A stretch of DNA of 64,000 bases, taken from NCBI RefSeq assembly GCF_001282685.1, contig NZ_LN875034.1, positions 498,157-562,156 on the forward strand, read 5' to 3'. The stretch's first letter is position 1. The number at the start of each line of letters is the position of its first letter. The position numbers and the translations under genes were made by a program. Source of the DNA: Niameybacter massiliensis (GTDB lineage Bacteria; Bacillota; Clostridia; Lachnospirales; Cellulosilyticaceae). The notes below the pieces were generated by a model that had not been told where the DNA came from, made no database searches, and worked only from the letters and a program-made list of their open reading frames with translations. Shown here piece by piece: positions 47,692-58,165 of the stretch.

Positions 47692-48948
47692 GTGTTTAAA
47701 ACTCTTAAAAATGCATGGAGAGTACCAGAACTGCGAAAAAAGATAATTTTTACCCTATGGATGTTTGCCTTAGTTAGACTTGGAGCTCATGTTCCAGTCC
47801 CAGGCATTGATCCAATTGCTGTTGAACAAGTATTAGGTCAAAACTCTAACGGTATGTTAGGGCTTATGAATGCTATTACAGGAGGAGCCTTTAGCCAAAT
47901 GGCACTCTTTGCCTTTGGTGTAGGACCTTACATTACAGCATCTATTATTATTCAACTTTTAACTATCGCTATTACTAGATTAGAAGAGCTATCAAAAGAA
48001 GGCGAAGACGGTCGTAAAAAGATCAACAAGTATACTAGATATGTAACATTAGTTCTTGCTATCATGCAAGCTGGTGGAACAACTTATATGTTATATCAAT
48101 CCAATGTTTTGGTTGAGAAAAACTTACTAGTATTTGCTCTTGCATTCATTTCATTTATTGCTGGTTCTATGTTAGTAATGTGGATAGGAGAGCAAATTAC
48201 AGAAAAGGGTATCGGAAACGGTATTTCCCTAATTATCTTTATTAACATCGTTTCTAGACTTCCACAAGGAGCTATAAGCCTACTAGCATATGATAATTAT
48301 GTTAAAGTTGCTATTCTAGTTTTATTATTTGTAATTATGATTGGATTCACAGTGCTTATGTCACTAGGTGAAAGAAGAATCTCTGTACAATATGCAAAAC
48401 GTGTAGCAGGTAGAAAAGTATATGGTGGTCAATCACAAAATATACCTATCAAAGTAAACCTTGCAGGTGTACTTCCTGTTATCTTTGCAATGTCACTTAT
48501 TCAATTCCCTGAGACAATAACAAATTTATTTGTTAAAACACCAAGTGAATTTTGGCAAACAGCAATACAGTGGCTCAGATGGTCTCATCCATTTGGTGCA
48601 GTACTCTATGTAGTATTAATCTTTGCATTTGCTTTCTTCTATTCTACAATTGCATTTAATCCAGTAGAAATAGCAGCAAACCTTAAAAAAGGTGGCGGTT
48701 TTATTCCTGGTATTCGTCCAGGTAAACCAACATCAGACTACCTTTCAAAGACAGCAACACACATTACTTTAATGGGAGCTATCTTCCTTGCGATATTAGC
48801 ACTTTCACCATTAGTATTTAGTGCAGTATTTAAAATGTCTGTACAATTCGGTGGAACTTCACTTCTTATCGTAGTAGGTGTTGCACTTGAAACAGTTAAG
48901 CAATTAGAATCACAAATGCTAATGCGCCATTATAAAGGATTTCTATAA
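47692..48948 (+). CDS. secY: Preprotein translocase channel SecY
   Basis: 418 residues with ten predicted membrane helices, starting at GTG 47692 directly after the rplO stop. Family segments VPGIDP, GIGNGISLIIF and the cytoplasmic loop RRISVQYAKR are present. It forms the protein-conducting channel with SecE (22221-22400). Confidence 0.96.
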   Translation: MFKTLKNAWRVPELRKKIIFTLWMFALVRLGAHVPVPGIDPIAVEQVLGQNSNGMLGLMNAITGGAFSQMALFAFGVGPYITASIIIQLLTIAITRLEELSKEGEDGRKKINKYTRYVTLVLAIMQAGGTTYMLYQSNVLVEKNLLVFALAFISFIAGSMLVMWIGEQITEKGIGNGISLIIFINIVSRLPQGAISLLAYDNYVKVAILVLLFVIMIGFTVLMSLGERRISVQYAKRVAGRKVYGGQSQNIPIKVNLAGVLPVIFAMSLIQFPETITNLFVKTPSEFWQTAIQWLRWSHPFGAVLYVVLIFAFAFFYSTIAFNPVEIAANLKKGGGFIPGIRPGKPTSDYLSKTATHITLMGAIFLAILALSPLVFSAVFKMSVQFGGTSLLIVVGVALETVKQLESQMLMRHYKGFL

Positions 48949-48972
48949 GAATTAAAATTGGGGGTTGCCGTA

Positions 48973-49620
48973 ATGAGATTAATATTATTAGGTGCACCTG
49001 GAGCAGGTAAAGGCACACAAGCAGAAATGCTTATGAAACTATACAATATTCCAACGATCTCAACAGGAAATATTTTTAGAGAGCATATCTCAAAGAATAC
49101 TGAGTTAGGTCAAGAAGCTAAAAAGTACATGGATGAAGGTAAGTTGGTACCTGATGAGCTCGTATTAGAACTTGTCAAAGATCGTATAGTTCAAAAAGAT
49201 TGTGAAAATGGCATGATCTTGGATGGTTTTCCAAGAACTATACCACAAGCAAAGGCATTGGATGCAATGCTAGAAGAAATCGGTAAACCAATTGACTCTG
49301 TACTCGATGTAGAAGTACCAGACGAAGTTATTATCGAACGTATGGCTGGTAGAACTGTTTGTCCTAGCTGCGGCGCTTCATATCATAAACTATTCAAAGT
49401 AGAAACAGTACTAGGTATTTGTAATGAATGTTCTACTCATCTGATTCAAAGAGAAGATGATAAAGAAGAGACAGTTAAGAAAAGATTAGAAGTTTATCAT
49501 GCACAAACTAAACCTCTTATCGATCACTATCAACAACAAGATAAAGTACTTGTTATTGATGGAGTAGGAACTGTAGATGAAGTGCGTGCAAGGGTAAAGA
49601 AAGCATTAGGAGTGAACTAA
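48973..49620 (+). CDS. adk: Adenylate kinase
   Basis: 215 residues. P-loop GAPGAGKGTQ, DGFPRT, and a LID domain with a structural zinc site CPSC...CNEC as in Gram-positive enzymes. It converts ATP + AMP to 2 ADP. Start is ATG 48973 after GGGGGTTGCCGTA, and the TTG at 48958 is rejected. Confidence 0.96.
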   Translation: MRLILLGAPGAGKGTQAEMLMKLYNIPTISTGNIFREHISKNTELGQEAKKYMDEGKLVPDELVLELVKDRIVQKDCENGMILDGFPRTIPQAKALDAMLEEIGKPIDSVLDVEVPDEVIIERMAGRTVCPSCGASYHKLFKVETVLGICNECSTHLIQREDDKEETVKKRLEVYHAQTKPLIDHYQQQDKVLVIDGVGTVDEVRARVKKALGVN

Positions 49621-49621
49621 A

Positions 49622-50392
49622 ATGCCAATTCCCATTAAATCCGACGATGAAATTAAGTTAATGCAAGAATCAGCTCAGATACTTATTGAGGCACATGAAT
49701 TGGTGGCTAAGCATATTAGACCAGGTGTAACGACAAAAGAATTAGACCAGGTAGCTTATAAGTTTATTACAAGTAAGCATGCTATACCTTCCTTTAAAGG
49801 ATACTGTGGCTACCCAGCCTCAGCGTGTATATCTATTAATGAAGAAGTTGTACATGGTATTCCAGGGCCAAGAAAACTCAAACAAGGTGACATAGTAAGT
49901 GTCGACCTTGGGGTATACTATAAAGGGTATCATTCTGATGCCGCAAGAACTTATCCAGTCGGAGATGTATCACCTGATGTTTTGAAACTAATTGAAGTTA
50001 CAAAGCAGTGTTTCTTTGAAGGACTAAAATACGCAAAAGCTGGCAATCATTTAGGACAGATATCTAAAGCTATTCAAGACTATGCTGAGTCCTTTGGATA
50101 CGGTGTAGTAAGAGACTTGGTTGGCCATGGTATTGGTGAAGAGTTACATGAAGATCCTCAAGTGCCTAACTATAAGGCACCAGGTCGTGGTGTAAAGCTT
50201 GAAAAAGGCATGGCACTTGCTATTGAGCCTATGATTAACATGGGAACATACCAAGTACAATGCTTAGATGATGACTGGACTTTTGTAACTAGAGATGGAT
50301 TACCATCAGCTCACTATGAGAATACTATTGTAATTACAGATGATGAACCACTTATTTTGACACTCAGATCAGAAGACGAGGGTGACAAATAA
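49622..50392 (+). CDS. map: Methionine aminopeptidase type I
   Basis: 256 residues. Metal ligands are in DLGVYYKGYHSDAARTY (two Asp), GHGIGEELHEDP (His), AIEPM (Glu) and YENTI (Glu). It removes initiator Met. It starts 1 nt after adk and its stop overlaps the next start, so the three genes are coupled. Confidence 0.95.
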   Translation: MPIPIKSDDEIKLMQESAQILIEAHELVAKHIRPGVTTKELDQVAYKFITSKHAIPSFKGYCGYPASACISINEEVVHGIPGPRKLKQGDIVSVDLGVYYKGYHSDAARTYPVGDVSPDVLKLIEVTKQCFFEGLKYAKAGNHLGQISKAIQDYAESFGYGVVRDLVGHGIGEELHEDPQVPNYKAPGRGVKLEKGMALAIEPMINMGTYQVQCLDDDWTFVTRDGLPSAHYENTIVITDDEPLILTLRSEDEGDK

Positions 50393-50664
50393 TGAGAGAC
50401 TTTGAAGTAGGTCAAGTGGTATTTTCAAAATGTGGCAGAGATAAAGGTCATGCATTTATAGTTATTAGTTTAGAAGAAGAATATGCTTACCTTGCAGATG
50501 GAGATCTAAGAAAATTAGCATCTCCAAAGCGTAAAAAGTATAAACATATTCAAGGGACTCTTGAAGTGATTCAAGATCTCAAACAAAATATAATCGAAGA
50601 AAACGTATCAGATGCTCATATCCGCAAAGGTATTAAAGCTTATCTGGTAAAGACTTCTATATAG
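50392..50664 (+). CDS. KOW-domain RNA-binding protein (L14e-like, YbzG type)
   Basis: 90 residues. The N-terminal KOW-like fold ([22 protein letters not shown]) resembles archaeal/eukaryotic L14e. It always lies between map and infA in Firmicutes. Function is unknown; ribosome association is inferred from the fold and site. ATG 50392 overlaps the map stop (TAATG). Confidence 0.85.
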   Translation: MRDFEVGQVVFSKCGRDKGHAFIVISLEEEYAYLADGDLRKLASPKRKKYKHIQGTLEVIQDLKQNIIEENVSDAHIRKGIKAYLVKTSI

Positions 50665-50678
50665 AGGAGGTTTGTAAC

Positions 50679-50897
50679 TTGGCAAAAGGTGATGTTTTTG
50701 AAGTAGAGGGAACAGTGATAGAAAAGTTACCAAATGCGATGTTCCAAGTTGAGATTGAAGGCGGTCACAAAGTACTTGCTCATATCTCTGGAAAACTTCG
50801 TATGAATTTTATCCGTGTATTACCGGGTGATAAAGTAACTGTGGAACTTTCTCCATATGATTTAACCAAGGGACGAATTATTTGGCGTTCTAAATAA
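50679..50897 (+). CDS. infA: Translation initiation factor IF-1
   Basis: 72 residues, OB-fold ([20 protein letters not shown]...[19 protein letters not shown]). It begins with TTG 50679, placed by AGAGGAGGTTTGTAAC; no ATG or GTG would give the right N-terminus. Binds the 30S A site during initiation. Confidence 0.96.
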   Translation: MAKGDVFEVEGTVIEKLPNAMFQVEIEGGHKVLAHISGKLRMNFIRVLPGDKVTVELSPYDLTKGRIIWRSK

Positions 50898-50923
50898 ATG
50901 GTAAACGGAAAGGAGAGCAGAAA

Positions 50924-51037
50924 ATGAAAGTACGCCCATCTGTTAAAAAGATATGTGAAAAATGTAAAGTAATCAAAAGAAAAGGCCGTGTTTGCGTTAT
51001 CTGTGAAAATCCAAAACACAAACAAAGACAAGGTTAA
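50924..51037 (+). CDS. rpmJ: 50S ribosomal protein L36
   Basis: 37 residues ([20 protein letters not shown]...), zinc-binding form with CEKC and later Cys/His ligands. GGAAAGGAGAGCAGAAA precedes ATG 50924. Confidence 0.96.
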   Translation: MKVRPSVKKICEKCKVIKRKGRVCVICENPKHKQRQG

Positions 51038-51053
51038 TGCTTTACGAAATGCA

Positions 51054-51082
51054 TTGATTTATGTCGCAAGTTAATATATAAT
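51054..51082 (+). promoter_or_regulatory. Internal promoter before rpsM-rpsK-rpsD-rpoA-rplQ
   Basis: TTGATT 51054-51059, a 17-nt spacer, TATAAT 51077-51082, followed by a small GCATT/AATGC hairpin. It would give the alpha segment its own transcription. Confidence 0.7.
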
Positions 51083-51172
51083 ATTACCTTGTGAGTTAAC
51101 TTTAAGCGGCTGCGGCATTCATGGTAAATGCTGTATTATATATATATCAATCAATAGGAGGTGCAAATCTAT

Positions 51173-51541
51173 ATGGCACGTATTGCAGGTGTAGACTTAC
51201 CAAAAAATAAGCGTGTTGAAGTTGGTCTTACTTATATCTATGGTATAGGTCGTCCAAGTTCTCGTAGAATCCTTACAGAAGCTGGTATCAATTTCGATAC
51301 AAGAATTAAGGATTTAACTGATGAAGAAGTAAATAAACTTCGTGACATCATTGATAAAACTCAAATGGTTGAAGGTGACCTTCGTCGTGAAATCGCTCTT
51401 AACATTAAACGATTAATGGAAATCGGATGCTATAGAGGAATTCGTCATAGACGTGGCCTTCCAGTAAGAGGACAAAAAACTAAAACGAATGCTCGTACAC
51501 GTAAAGGTCCTAAGAAAACAGTAGCTAACAAGAAAAAATAG
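51173..51541 (+). CDS. rpsM: 30S ribosomal protein S13
   Basis: 122 residues ([46 protein letters not shown] tail). Start is ATG 51173 after AGGAGGTGCAAATCTAT. The upstream in-frame codon at 51161 is part of the binding site. Confidence 0.97.
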   Translation: MARIAGVDLPKNKRVEVGLTYIYGIGRPSSRRILTEAGINFDTRIKDLTDEEVNKLRDIIDKTQMVEGDLRREIALNIKRLMEIGCYRGIRHRRGLPVRGQKTKTNARTRKGPKKTVANKKK

Positions 51542-51565
51542 TTAAATAAAGGAGGTTAAGGTCTC

Positions 51566-51973
51566 ATGGCAGCAGCAAAAAAAGCGGCAAAAAAGGGAAC
51601 AACTCGTAGACGTCGTGACAGAAAACATGTAGAACGCGGTATGGCTCATATCCAATCTACTTTTAATAATACAATGGTTACATTAACTGATACAAACGGC
51701 AACGCTCTTTCATGGGCAAGTGCTGGTGGCCTTGGTTTCAGAGGTTCTAGAAAATCAACTCCATACGCAGCTCAAATGGCGGCTGAAACAGCAGCTAAAG
51801 CAGCAATGGAACACGGTTTAAAATCAGTTGAAGTAATGGTAAAAGGTCCAGGATCCGGTAGAGAAGCAGCTATTCGTGCGCTTCAAGCAGCTGGTTTAGA
51901 AGTAACATTAATTAAAGATGTAACTCCTGTACCACATAATGGATGTCGTCCACCAAAACGTAGAAGAGTGTAA
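51566..51973 (+). CDS. rpsK: 30S ribosomal protein S11
   Basis: 135 residues with an Ala/Lys-rich N-terminal extension, then the conserved core ([25 protein letters not shown] end). Platform protein near the E site. AAAGGAGGTTAAGGTCTC precedes ATG 51566. Confidence 0.97.
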   Translation: MAAAKKAAKKGTTRRRRDRKHVERGMAHIQSTFNNTMVTLTDTNGNALSWASAGGLGFRGSRKSTPYAAQMAAETAAKAAMEHGLKSVEVMVKGPGSGREAAIRALQAAGLEVTLIKDVTPVPHNGCRPPKRRRV

Positions 51974-51991
51974 TAGGAGGTGTAAATAGAA

Positions 51992-52618
51992 ATGGCTAGA
52001 TATATTGGAGCTAAATGTAAACAATGTCGTCGTGAAGGTAAAAAATTATTCCTTAAAGGCGAAAGATGCTACACAGCAGCTTGTGCTATTGAGAGAAGAC
52101 CATATGCACCAGGTCAACATGGTCAACAAAAAACAAAATTATCTGAGTACGGCGTACAATTACGTGAAAAACAAAAAGCTAAAAGAATCTATGGTGTTCT
52201 TGAAGGTCAATTCAGAACATACTTTGAAAAATCAGATGCACAACCAGGCATCACAGGTGAAAACTTACTTCGTAATCTTGAACTTCGTTTAGACAACGTA
52301 GCTTACCGCTTAGGTCTTGGACGTTCTCGTACAGAAGCTAGACAAGTTGTTCGTCATAACCTTGTTACAGTTAACGGTAAAAGAGTTAACATTCCATCAT
52401 ACCAAGTTAAAATTGGTGATGTAATTGAAGTTAAAGAAGATGCAAAAAGCTTCGAACGCTTCAAACAAATTACTGAAGTAACAGGTTCTCGTATTGTACC
52501 AGAATGGTTAGAAGCTGATATCGAAGCTCTTAAAGGTACTGTTAAAGCAGTTCCAGCAAGAGATCAAATCGATACAGATATCCAAGAAACACTTATCGTT
52601 GAGCTTTACTCTAAGTAA
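51992..52618 (+). CDS. rpsD: 30S ribosomal protein S4
   Basis: 208 residues. N-terminal zinc-type motif [18 protein letters not shown]...C and an S4 RNA-binding domain ([23 protein letters not shown]). It is located inside the alpha operon, unlike Bacillus subtilis where rpsD is elsewhere. ATAGGAGGTGTAAATAGA precedes ATG 51992. Confidence 0.97.
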   Translation: MARYIGAKCKQCRREGKKLFLKGERCYTAACAIERRPYAPGQHGQQKTKLSEYGVQLREKQKAKRIYGVLEGQFRTYFEKSDAQPGITGENLLRNLELRLDNVAYRLGLGRSRTEARQVVRHNLVTVNGKRVNIPSYQVKIGDVIEVKEDAKSFERFKQITEVTGSRIVPEWLEADIEALKGTVKAVPARDQIDTDIQETLIVELYSK

Positions 52619-52669
52619 TAGTTCGTCACCCTCGAAAGACTATTTTAATATTAAAGGAGGGTTTATCGG

Positions 52670-53629
52670 GTGTTGGAATTTGAAAAACCACAAATTGAAA
52701 TTAAAGAAATGTCACCTGACGGTAGATACGGCTGTTTCGTTGTAGAACCACTAGAAAGAGGATACGGGACAACTCTCGGAAATGGATTACGTAGAATCCT
52801 TTCTTCTTCTCTTCCAGGTTCTGCAGTAAGCAGCGTAAAAATCGAAGGTGTACTACATGAATTTAGTAGTATTCCAGGTGTTAAAGAAGATGTCCTTGAA
52901 ATCATATTAAATATCAAAGGTCTTGCGATCAAAGATATTAGTGATAATATGGAGCCAAAAGTAATTTACATTGAGGCTACAGGTGAAGGTGTAGTAACTG
53001 CTGGGGATATTAAATGTCCTGCAGAAATCGAAATCCTTAACCCAGAACATCATATTGCTACATTAAGTGGCGATGCAAACAGTCGTTTATACATTGAACT
53101 CACTGTAACTCGTGGACGTGGGTACATTGGTACAAACAAACTTAAAAAGACTGATTTACCAATTGGTGTTATCCCTGTAGATGCAAGTTACACACCAGTA
53201 GAACGTATCAACTTTACTGTTGAAGATACTCGTGTTGGTCAACAAACTGACTATGATAAACTTACATTACAAGTATGGACTAATGGTACTTTAAAACCAG
53301 ATGAAGCAGTTAGTTTAGCTGCTAAAGTATTAAGTGAACATTTAAATCTTTTCATAGACTTAAGTGAAAATGCACGTAATGCTGAAATCATGGTTACTAA
53401 AGAAGACGATTCTAAAGAAAAAACTCTTGAGATGACTATCGAAGAGCTTGATCTTTCAGTTCGTTCATTCAACTGTTTAAAACGTGCAGGTATCAACACT
53501 GTTGAAGACCTTACAAACAAAACAGAAGATGAAATGATGAAAGTTCGTAATTTAGGACGCAAATCACTTGAAGAAGTGTTCCAAAAACTTGAAGAGCTTG
53601 GATTTGCTTTAAAACCAAGCGAAGATTAG
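52670..53629 (+). CDS. rpoA: DNA-directed RNA polymerase subunit alpha
   Basis: 319 residues from GTG 52670 ([14 protein letters not shown]) with AAAGGAGGG upstream. The N-terminal dimerisation domain and the C-terminal domain ([39 protein letters not shown]) are both present, so UP-element contact is expected. Confidence 0.97.
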   Translation: MLEFEKPQIEIKEMSPDGRYGCFVVEPLERGYGTTLGNGLRRILSSSLPGSAVSSVKIEGVLHEFSSIPGVKEDVLEIILNIKGLAIKDISDNMEPKVIYIEATGEGVVTAGDIKCPAEIEILNPEHHIATLSGDANSRLYIELTVTRGRGYIGTNKLKKTDLPIGVIPVDASYTPVERINFTVEDTRVGQQTDYDKLTLQVWTNGTLKPDEAVSLAAKVLSEHLNLFIDLSENARNAEIMVTKEDDSKEKTLEMTIEELDLSVRSFNCLKRAGINTVEDLTNKTEDEMMKVRNLGRKSLEEVFQKLEELGFALKPSED

Positions 53630-53653
53630 TGACAAACTAAAGGAGGTTACGGC

Positions 53654-54178
53654 ATGGCTCAAAGAAAACTTGGTCGTGATGCAGCTGGACGTAAAGCATT
53701 ACTTCGTAATCAAGTAACAAATCTCTTATACCATGGTAAGATTAAAACTACTACAGCAAAAGCTAAAGAGATTCGTAAGATTGCAGAAGGCTTAATCGCT
53801 ATGGCTGTTCGTGAAAAAGACAACTATGAAGAAGTAAAAGTTACTGCAAAAGTGCCTAAAAAAGACGTTAACGGTAAACGTGTTAAAGAAGTCGTAGACG
53901 GTAAAAAAGTAACAGTATTTGAAGAAGTAGAAAAAACAATCAAAAAAGATAGCTCTACTCGTTTACATGCGAGAAGACAAATGTTAAAGGTATTATATCC
54001 TGTAACAGAAGTTAATGTAAACAAAAGAAGACAAGCTAAAACTGTTGATTTAACAGATAAATTATTCAGCGAAATCGCTCCAAAATACGCAGATCGTAAT
54101 GGTGGTTACACAAGAATCATCAAAATCGGACCACGTAAAGGTGACGGTGCTGAAGAAGTTATCATTGAATTAGTTTAA
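53654..54178 (+). CDS. rplQ: 50S ribosomal protein L17 with internal insertion
   Basis: 174 residues, against about 115-125 in most bacteria. The start ([20 protein letters not shown]) and end ([23 protein letters not shown]) are normal. An insertion of roughly 45-50 charged residues (about 65-110, [20 protein letters not shown]) lies between. Similar long forms occur in Lachnospiraceae-type Clostridia. AAGGAGGTTACGGC precedes ATG 53654. Confidence 0.95.
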   Translation: MAQRKLGRDAAGRKALLRNQVTNLLYHGKIKTTTAKAKEIRKIAEGLIAMAVREKDNYEEVKVTAKVPKKDVNGKRVKEVVDGKKVTVFEEVEKTIKKDSSTRLHARRQMLKVLYPVTEVNVNKRRQAKTVDLTDKLFSEIAPKYADRNGGYTRIIKIGPRKGDGAEEVIIELV

Positions 54179-54184
54179 TGTCCA

Positions 54185-54214
54185 GGGATTAAGAATTTGC
54201 TCTTAATCCCTTTT
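54185..54214 (+). terminator. Terminator after rplQ
   Basis: GGGATTAAGA 54185-54194 with TCTTAATCCC 54201-54210, then TTTT. It ends the S10-spc-alpha run. The following spacer to ecfA1 is AT-rich with an 8-bp inverted repeat (TAGGTTAT/ATAACCTA). Confidence 0.85.
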
Positions 54215-54383
54215 CTGTATACTTTTTTATAATTTGCTATTTACATTAGTAGGTTATCACGTTATTTTATTAACTATAACCTATTTATTTAAGCAGCAAA
54301 ATTATACAATAGGACTATATAGTAACTTTATATATTGGGTATCACTCCATGAAAGAAAGAGTGAATAGAAAAGAGGAAAGAGC

Positions 54384-55238
54384 ATGACAGAGATTGTAAA
54401 AGCGAAAGACTTAACATACGAATATTATATCCACGATGAACAAGGTGAGATTCAGGATAAAATCGTTGCTTTAGATCATATCAATGCGACAATTAATGAA
54501 GGTGAATTTGTAGCAGTACTTGGTCATAATGGCTCAGGTAAGTCTACATTTGCCAAACATCTTAATGGTATTCTGTCACCAAAGTCAGGTGTATTATGGG
54601 TTAATGGAATCGATTTAAGTAATGGTGAGCATATTTGGGAAGTACGTAAAGATGTAGGCATGGTATTCCAAAATCCTGATAATCAAATTGTTGCAACTAT
54701 TGTAGAGGAAGATGTGGCATTTGGTCCAGAGAACTTGGGGATAGAATCAAGTGAAATAAGAAAACGTGTGGATGAAGCTTTACATACAGTAGAGATGGAT
54801 GACTATAAGCGTGTTTCACCAAATCAATTATCAGGTGGGCAGAAGCAACGTATTGCTATTGCAGGGGTTATCGCTATGGAGCCGAAGTGTATCATTTTTG
54901 ATGAAGCTACAGCAATGCTAGACCCAATTGGACGTAAACAAGTCATGGAGACTATGGTAAAGCTAAATAAGGAACAAGGGATTACGATTATTCATATTAC
55001 TCATTACATGCAGGAAGCTATTTTAGCAGATCGTATTTTAGTAATAGATGGTGGGAAGGTCATCTTATCAGGTACCCCTAAGGAAGTATTTAAGAACGTA
55101 GAACAGATAAGAGCAATTGGTTTAGATGTACCAGATTCAACCTACCTTATTTACTTGTTAAGACAGAAGGGATACAACTTAGATCCTACTATGTTAAGTA
55201 CTGAGGAGGTTGTAGAAGCAATATGGCAATTAAGATAA
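54384..55238 (+). CDS. ecfA1: ECF transporter ATPase EcfA1
   Basis: 284 residues. Walker A GHNGSGKST, signature LSGGQKQRIAIA and a Walker B region IIFDEATAMLDP (the family's first ATPase often has this DEATAMLDP variant). It pairs with EcfA2 to power group II energy-coupling factor importers for vitamins and metals. Its position after rplQ is the standard Firmicutes location, so the module probably serves many S components. AGGAAAGAGC precedes ATG 54384. Confidence 0.94.
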   Translation: MTEIVKAKDLTYEYYIHDEQGEIQDKIVALDHINATINEGEFVAVLGHNGSGKSTFAKHLNGILSPKSGVLWVNGIDLSNGEHIWEVRKDVGMVFQNPDNQIVATIVEEDVAFGPENLGIESSEIRKRVDEALHTVEMDDYKRVSPNQLSGGQKQRIAIAGVIAMEPKCIIFDEATAMLDPIGRKQVMETMVKLNKEQGITIIHITHYMQEAILADRILVIDGGKVILSGTPKEVFKNVEQIRAIGLDVPDSTYLIYLLRQKGYNLDPTMLSTEEVVEAIWQLR

Positions 55239-56080
55239 AAAATTTAACACATAAGTATAATGAAGGAACACCTTTTGAAAAGGTAGCCCTTAAAAATATT
55301 AATATTCATATTAAAGATGGTACATTTTTAGGCATTATTGGTCATACAGGTTCAGGAAAGAGTACATTAATACAAATGTTTAATGGGCTTCTTAAGCCTA
55401 CAGAAGGTCAGGTATTTGTAAAAGGTATAGACATACATGCTCAAAATACAAATAAAAAGCAAATTAGGCAGTCTGTAGGTCTGGTATTCCAGTATCCTGA
55501 ATATCAACTATTTGAGATGACAGTATATGATGATGTAGCTTATGGACCTAAAAATTTAGGATTAGAGGGAGATGCACTTAAAGAACGTATTGAACAATCT
55601 TTAAGAGCAGTAGGCCTTAAGGAAGAACTATGGCAAAAGTCACCTTTTGAATTATCAGGTGGACAAAAACGCCGTGTTGCTATTGCAGGTGTACTCGCTA
55701 TGAATCCAGATATTTTAATTCTAGATGAGCCAACAGCAGGCTTAGACCCAAAAGGGAGAGAAGAGCTTTTTGGACAACTTAAGAAGATGCATGAAGAAAG
55801 TCATTTAACCATTGTACTTATTTCACATAGTATGGAAGATGTAGCAAGATATGCAGAAGAACTTGTTGTACTTTACCGAGGGGAAGTTGCTTTTAAAGGT
55901 GAGACGAGAGAAATCTTTAAACATAGAAGAGACCTTGAACGTATTGGCCTTGGTGTGCCACAAGTAAGGCATATTATGGATGAACTTAAGGAAAAAGGTA
56001 TGGATATAGATAGTGATGTACTTACTGTAGAAGAAGCAGCTGATAAGTTAGTACAGTACTTAGAAAGAGGGGGAAAGTAG
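55223..56080 (+). CDS. ecfA2: ECF transporter ATPase EcfA2
   Basis: 285 residues. Walker A GHTGSGKST, signature ELSGGQKRRVAIA, Walker B ILILDEPTAGLDP. It overlaps ecfA1 by 16 nt, with GAGGAGG inside ecfA1, so the two subunits are made in step. ecfT follows with no gap. Confidence 0.94.
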   Translation: MAIKIKNLTHKYNEGTPFEKVALKNINIHIKDGTFLGIIGHTGSGKSTLIQMFNGLLKPTEGQVFVKGIDIHAQNTNKKQIRQSVGLVFQYPEYQLFEMTVYDDVAYGPKNLGLEGDALKERIEQSLRAVGLKEELWQKSPFELSGGQKRRVAIAGVLAMNPDILILDEPTAGLDPKGREELFGQLKKMHEESHLTIVLISHSMEDVARYAEELVVLYRGEVAFKGETREIFKHRRDLERIGLGVPQVRHIMDELKEKGMDIDSDVLTVEEAADKLVQYLERGGK

Positions 56081-56872
56081 ATGATTAGAGATATTACCAT
56101 AGGACAATACTACCCAGTAGACTCTAAGATTCATCGCTTAGACCCTAGGACAAAGATTTTATTAACTTTTGCCTATATTATTGCACTTTTTTTAGTAGAT
56201 ACCGTATGGGGATATCTAGGAGTAATGCTTTCATTAGCTTTAGCTATTAAGATAAGTAAAGTCCCACTTAAATATATGCTAAAAGGTTTAAAGAGTATTG
56301 TTTTTATCCTACTCTTTACAGTAGTACTTAATATCTTCTTTACACCTGGAGAACATATTATTTTGGAGTGGGGTTTCCTAAAAATCACATGGGAAGGCAT
56401 ACTTTTTGCCGTTGAAATGGGAACAAGATTAATACTTTTAATCGTTGGTAGTTCATTACTTACTTTAACTACTTCTCCAATTCAGCTTACCGATGGTATA
56501 GAGAGTCTGCTTATGCCATTTACAAAGATTCATGTACCAGCTCATGAAATTGCTATGATGATGAGTATATCACTTAGATTTATTCCAATTCTTTTAGAAG
56601 AGACAGATAAGATTATGAAGGCTCAAACAGCACGTGGAGCAGACTTTGAAACAGGTAATATTATGCAGCGTGCCAAAGCTATGATTCCAATTATGGTACC
56701 ATTGTTTATTTCTGCGTTTAGAAGAGCAGAGGAATTAGCCATGGCAATGGAAGCAAGATGTTATCAAGGTGGTAAAGGACGTACACGTATGAATAAGCTA
56801 CAATATAGTGGACGAGATTATATTGCCTTTGGTTGTGGTGTAGCTTATATTGTTATGTGTATCATTTTATAA
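56081..56872 (+). CDS. ecfT: ECF transporter transmembrane subunit EcfT
   Basis: 263 residues with about five to six membrane helices and the two coupling motifs TARGADF and EARCYQG that dock into the ATPases. Scaffold of the ECF importer. No S component is nearby, as expected for a shared module. Confidence 0.93.
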   Translation: MIRDITIGQYYPVDSKIHRLDPRTKILLTFAYIIALFLVDTVWGYLGVMLSLALAIKISKVPLKYMLKGLKSIVFILLFTVVLNIFFTPGEHIILEWGFLKITWEGILFAVEMGTRLILLIVGSSLLTLTTSPIQLTDGIESLLMPFTKIHVPAHEIAMMMSISLRFIPILLEETDKIMKAQTARGADFETGNIMQRAKAMIPIMVPLFISAFRRAEELAMAMEARCYQGGKGRTRMNKLQYSGRDYIAFGCGVAYIVMCIIL

Positions 56873-57025
56873 TTGAAGCGTATTTAGCAGGATTAGAAGA
56901 TTTAAGTTGATCATCTATAGAGTATTAATCTTATAATGTTATTTATAGGTGATGAAGTATTATAGATGCGAGTTATTTAACAATATATTTGTTATAAGAT
57001 AATTTATGAAGCGAATTAAGAGAAT

Positions 57026-57057
57026 AGAGTCTACGTTAGGTTGATAACGTAGGCTCT
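57026..57057 (+). terminator. Hairpin, probable weak terminator after ecfT
   Basis: 13-bp stem AGAGTCTACGTTA 57026-57038 with TAACGTAGGCTCT 57045-57057 (one U-G pair), loop GGTTGA, followed by TATTAAT. The rest of 56873-57177 is AT-rich, with an inverted repeat near 56911-56957 and no gene. Confidence 0.6.
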
Positions 57058-57177
57058 TATTAATGAAAAGATATGTAGTAATACTTTTAATAGGAAGAAA
57101 GTCGTACTAATATATAAAGTAAGAGCTTGATAAATTATTTTACATAGAGAAGATAAATAGAGAAATGAGGAGGATCT

Positions 57178-57933
57178 ATGAGGAGAGTACAGCTCATAGT
57201 AGCTTATGATGGAACTAATTTTCATGGTTTTGCTAAACAAAATCATGCAGCAACAATTCAAGGAACAATTGAAAAGGCATTATATGAATTAACAAAAGAA
57301 AAGATTGATTTAGTAGGATCAGGACGTACAGATGCAGGGGTACATGCAAAAGGACAATGTTGTATTATTGATACCAACACTACTATTCCAACTAAGAATT
57401 TAGTAAAGGCCTTGAATGGACGTTTGCCTAAGAGTATTGTAATTAAAGATGCTATGGATGTAAAAGAAGATTTTCATCCACGCTTTATGGCAAAGCGAAA
57501 GACATATCGCTATCAAATTTTAACCAGTTCAGTAAATGATCCATTTGTAGGACCATTTAGCTATTTTTATCCTTATCCATTAGATATTGAAAGAATGCAA
57601 AAAGCAGCTAAGTATATAGAAGGTGAGCATGACTTTAAAGGTTTTTGTGCATCAGGAAGTTCAGTAAAAGGTACAGTGCGTACGGTATATAGTATAGAAG
57701 TTAGAAAGGTAGATGACCTTATACAGATAGATATATGTGGTAATGGCTTCTTATATAATATGGTGCGTATTATAGCAGGTACACTTATCGAGGTGGGCAG
57801 AGGAAAGAAGGCCCCTAGATGTATAGCTGAAATGATAGAGAAAAAAGATCGTACATTAGGAGGTCCTACTGCACCACCAGAGGGTCTTACTCTTCTAGAA
57901 GTATATTATGATGATGCATTACGTTATGAATAG
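57178..57933 (+). CDS. truA: tRNA pseudouridine synthase A
   Basis: 251 residues (RRVQLIVAYDGTNFHGFAKQ). The catalytic Asp is in GSGRTDAGVHA. It makes pseudouridine 38-40 in tRNA anticodon arms. GAGGAGGATCT precedes ATG 57178. Usual neighbour of ecfT and rplM. Confidence 0.95.
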   Translation: MRRVQLIVAYDGTNFHGFAKQNHAATIQGTIEKALYELTKEKIDLVGSGRTDAGVHAKGQCCIIDTNTTIPTKNLVKALNGRLPKSIVIKDAMDVKEDFHPRFMAKRKTYRYQILTSSVNDPFVGPFSYFYPYPLDIERMQKAAKYIEGEHDFKGFCASGSSVKGTVRTVYSIEVRKVDDLIQIDICGNGFLYNMVRIIAGTLIEVGRGKKAPRCIAEMIEKKDRTLGGPTAPPEGLTLLEVYYDDALRYE

Positions 57934-58165
57934 TATGGAGATATGTAGAAAAATATTATTTAGACTGGAATAACCTTTTCCCTTATTCTATAAAGTATTA
58001 AATTATCATAACGTGTAACTACATGAATAGATATGTATTTCTAAGTTTATATAAGACATAAAAAGTAATAATAAGTATAAAATTATACGTTTTAAATGCA
58101 TAATAATAGTTTAATTTAGACTTATAAATACAAATTCCACAGAGTATGTAGTAAAACTAGAAAAA
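57934..58165. other. Gene-free AT-rich spacer after truA
   Basis: Very AT-rich, no reading frame with a ribosome binding site and no clear terminator. The DnaA-box-like cluster and rplM promoter follow. Confidence 0.5.
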
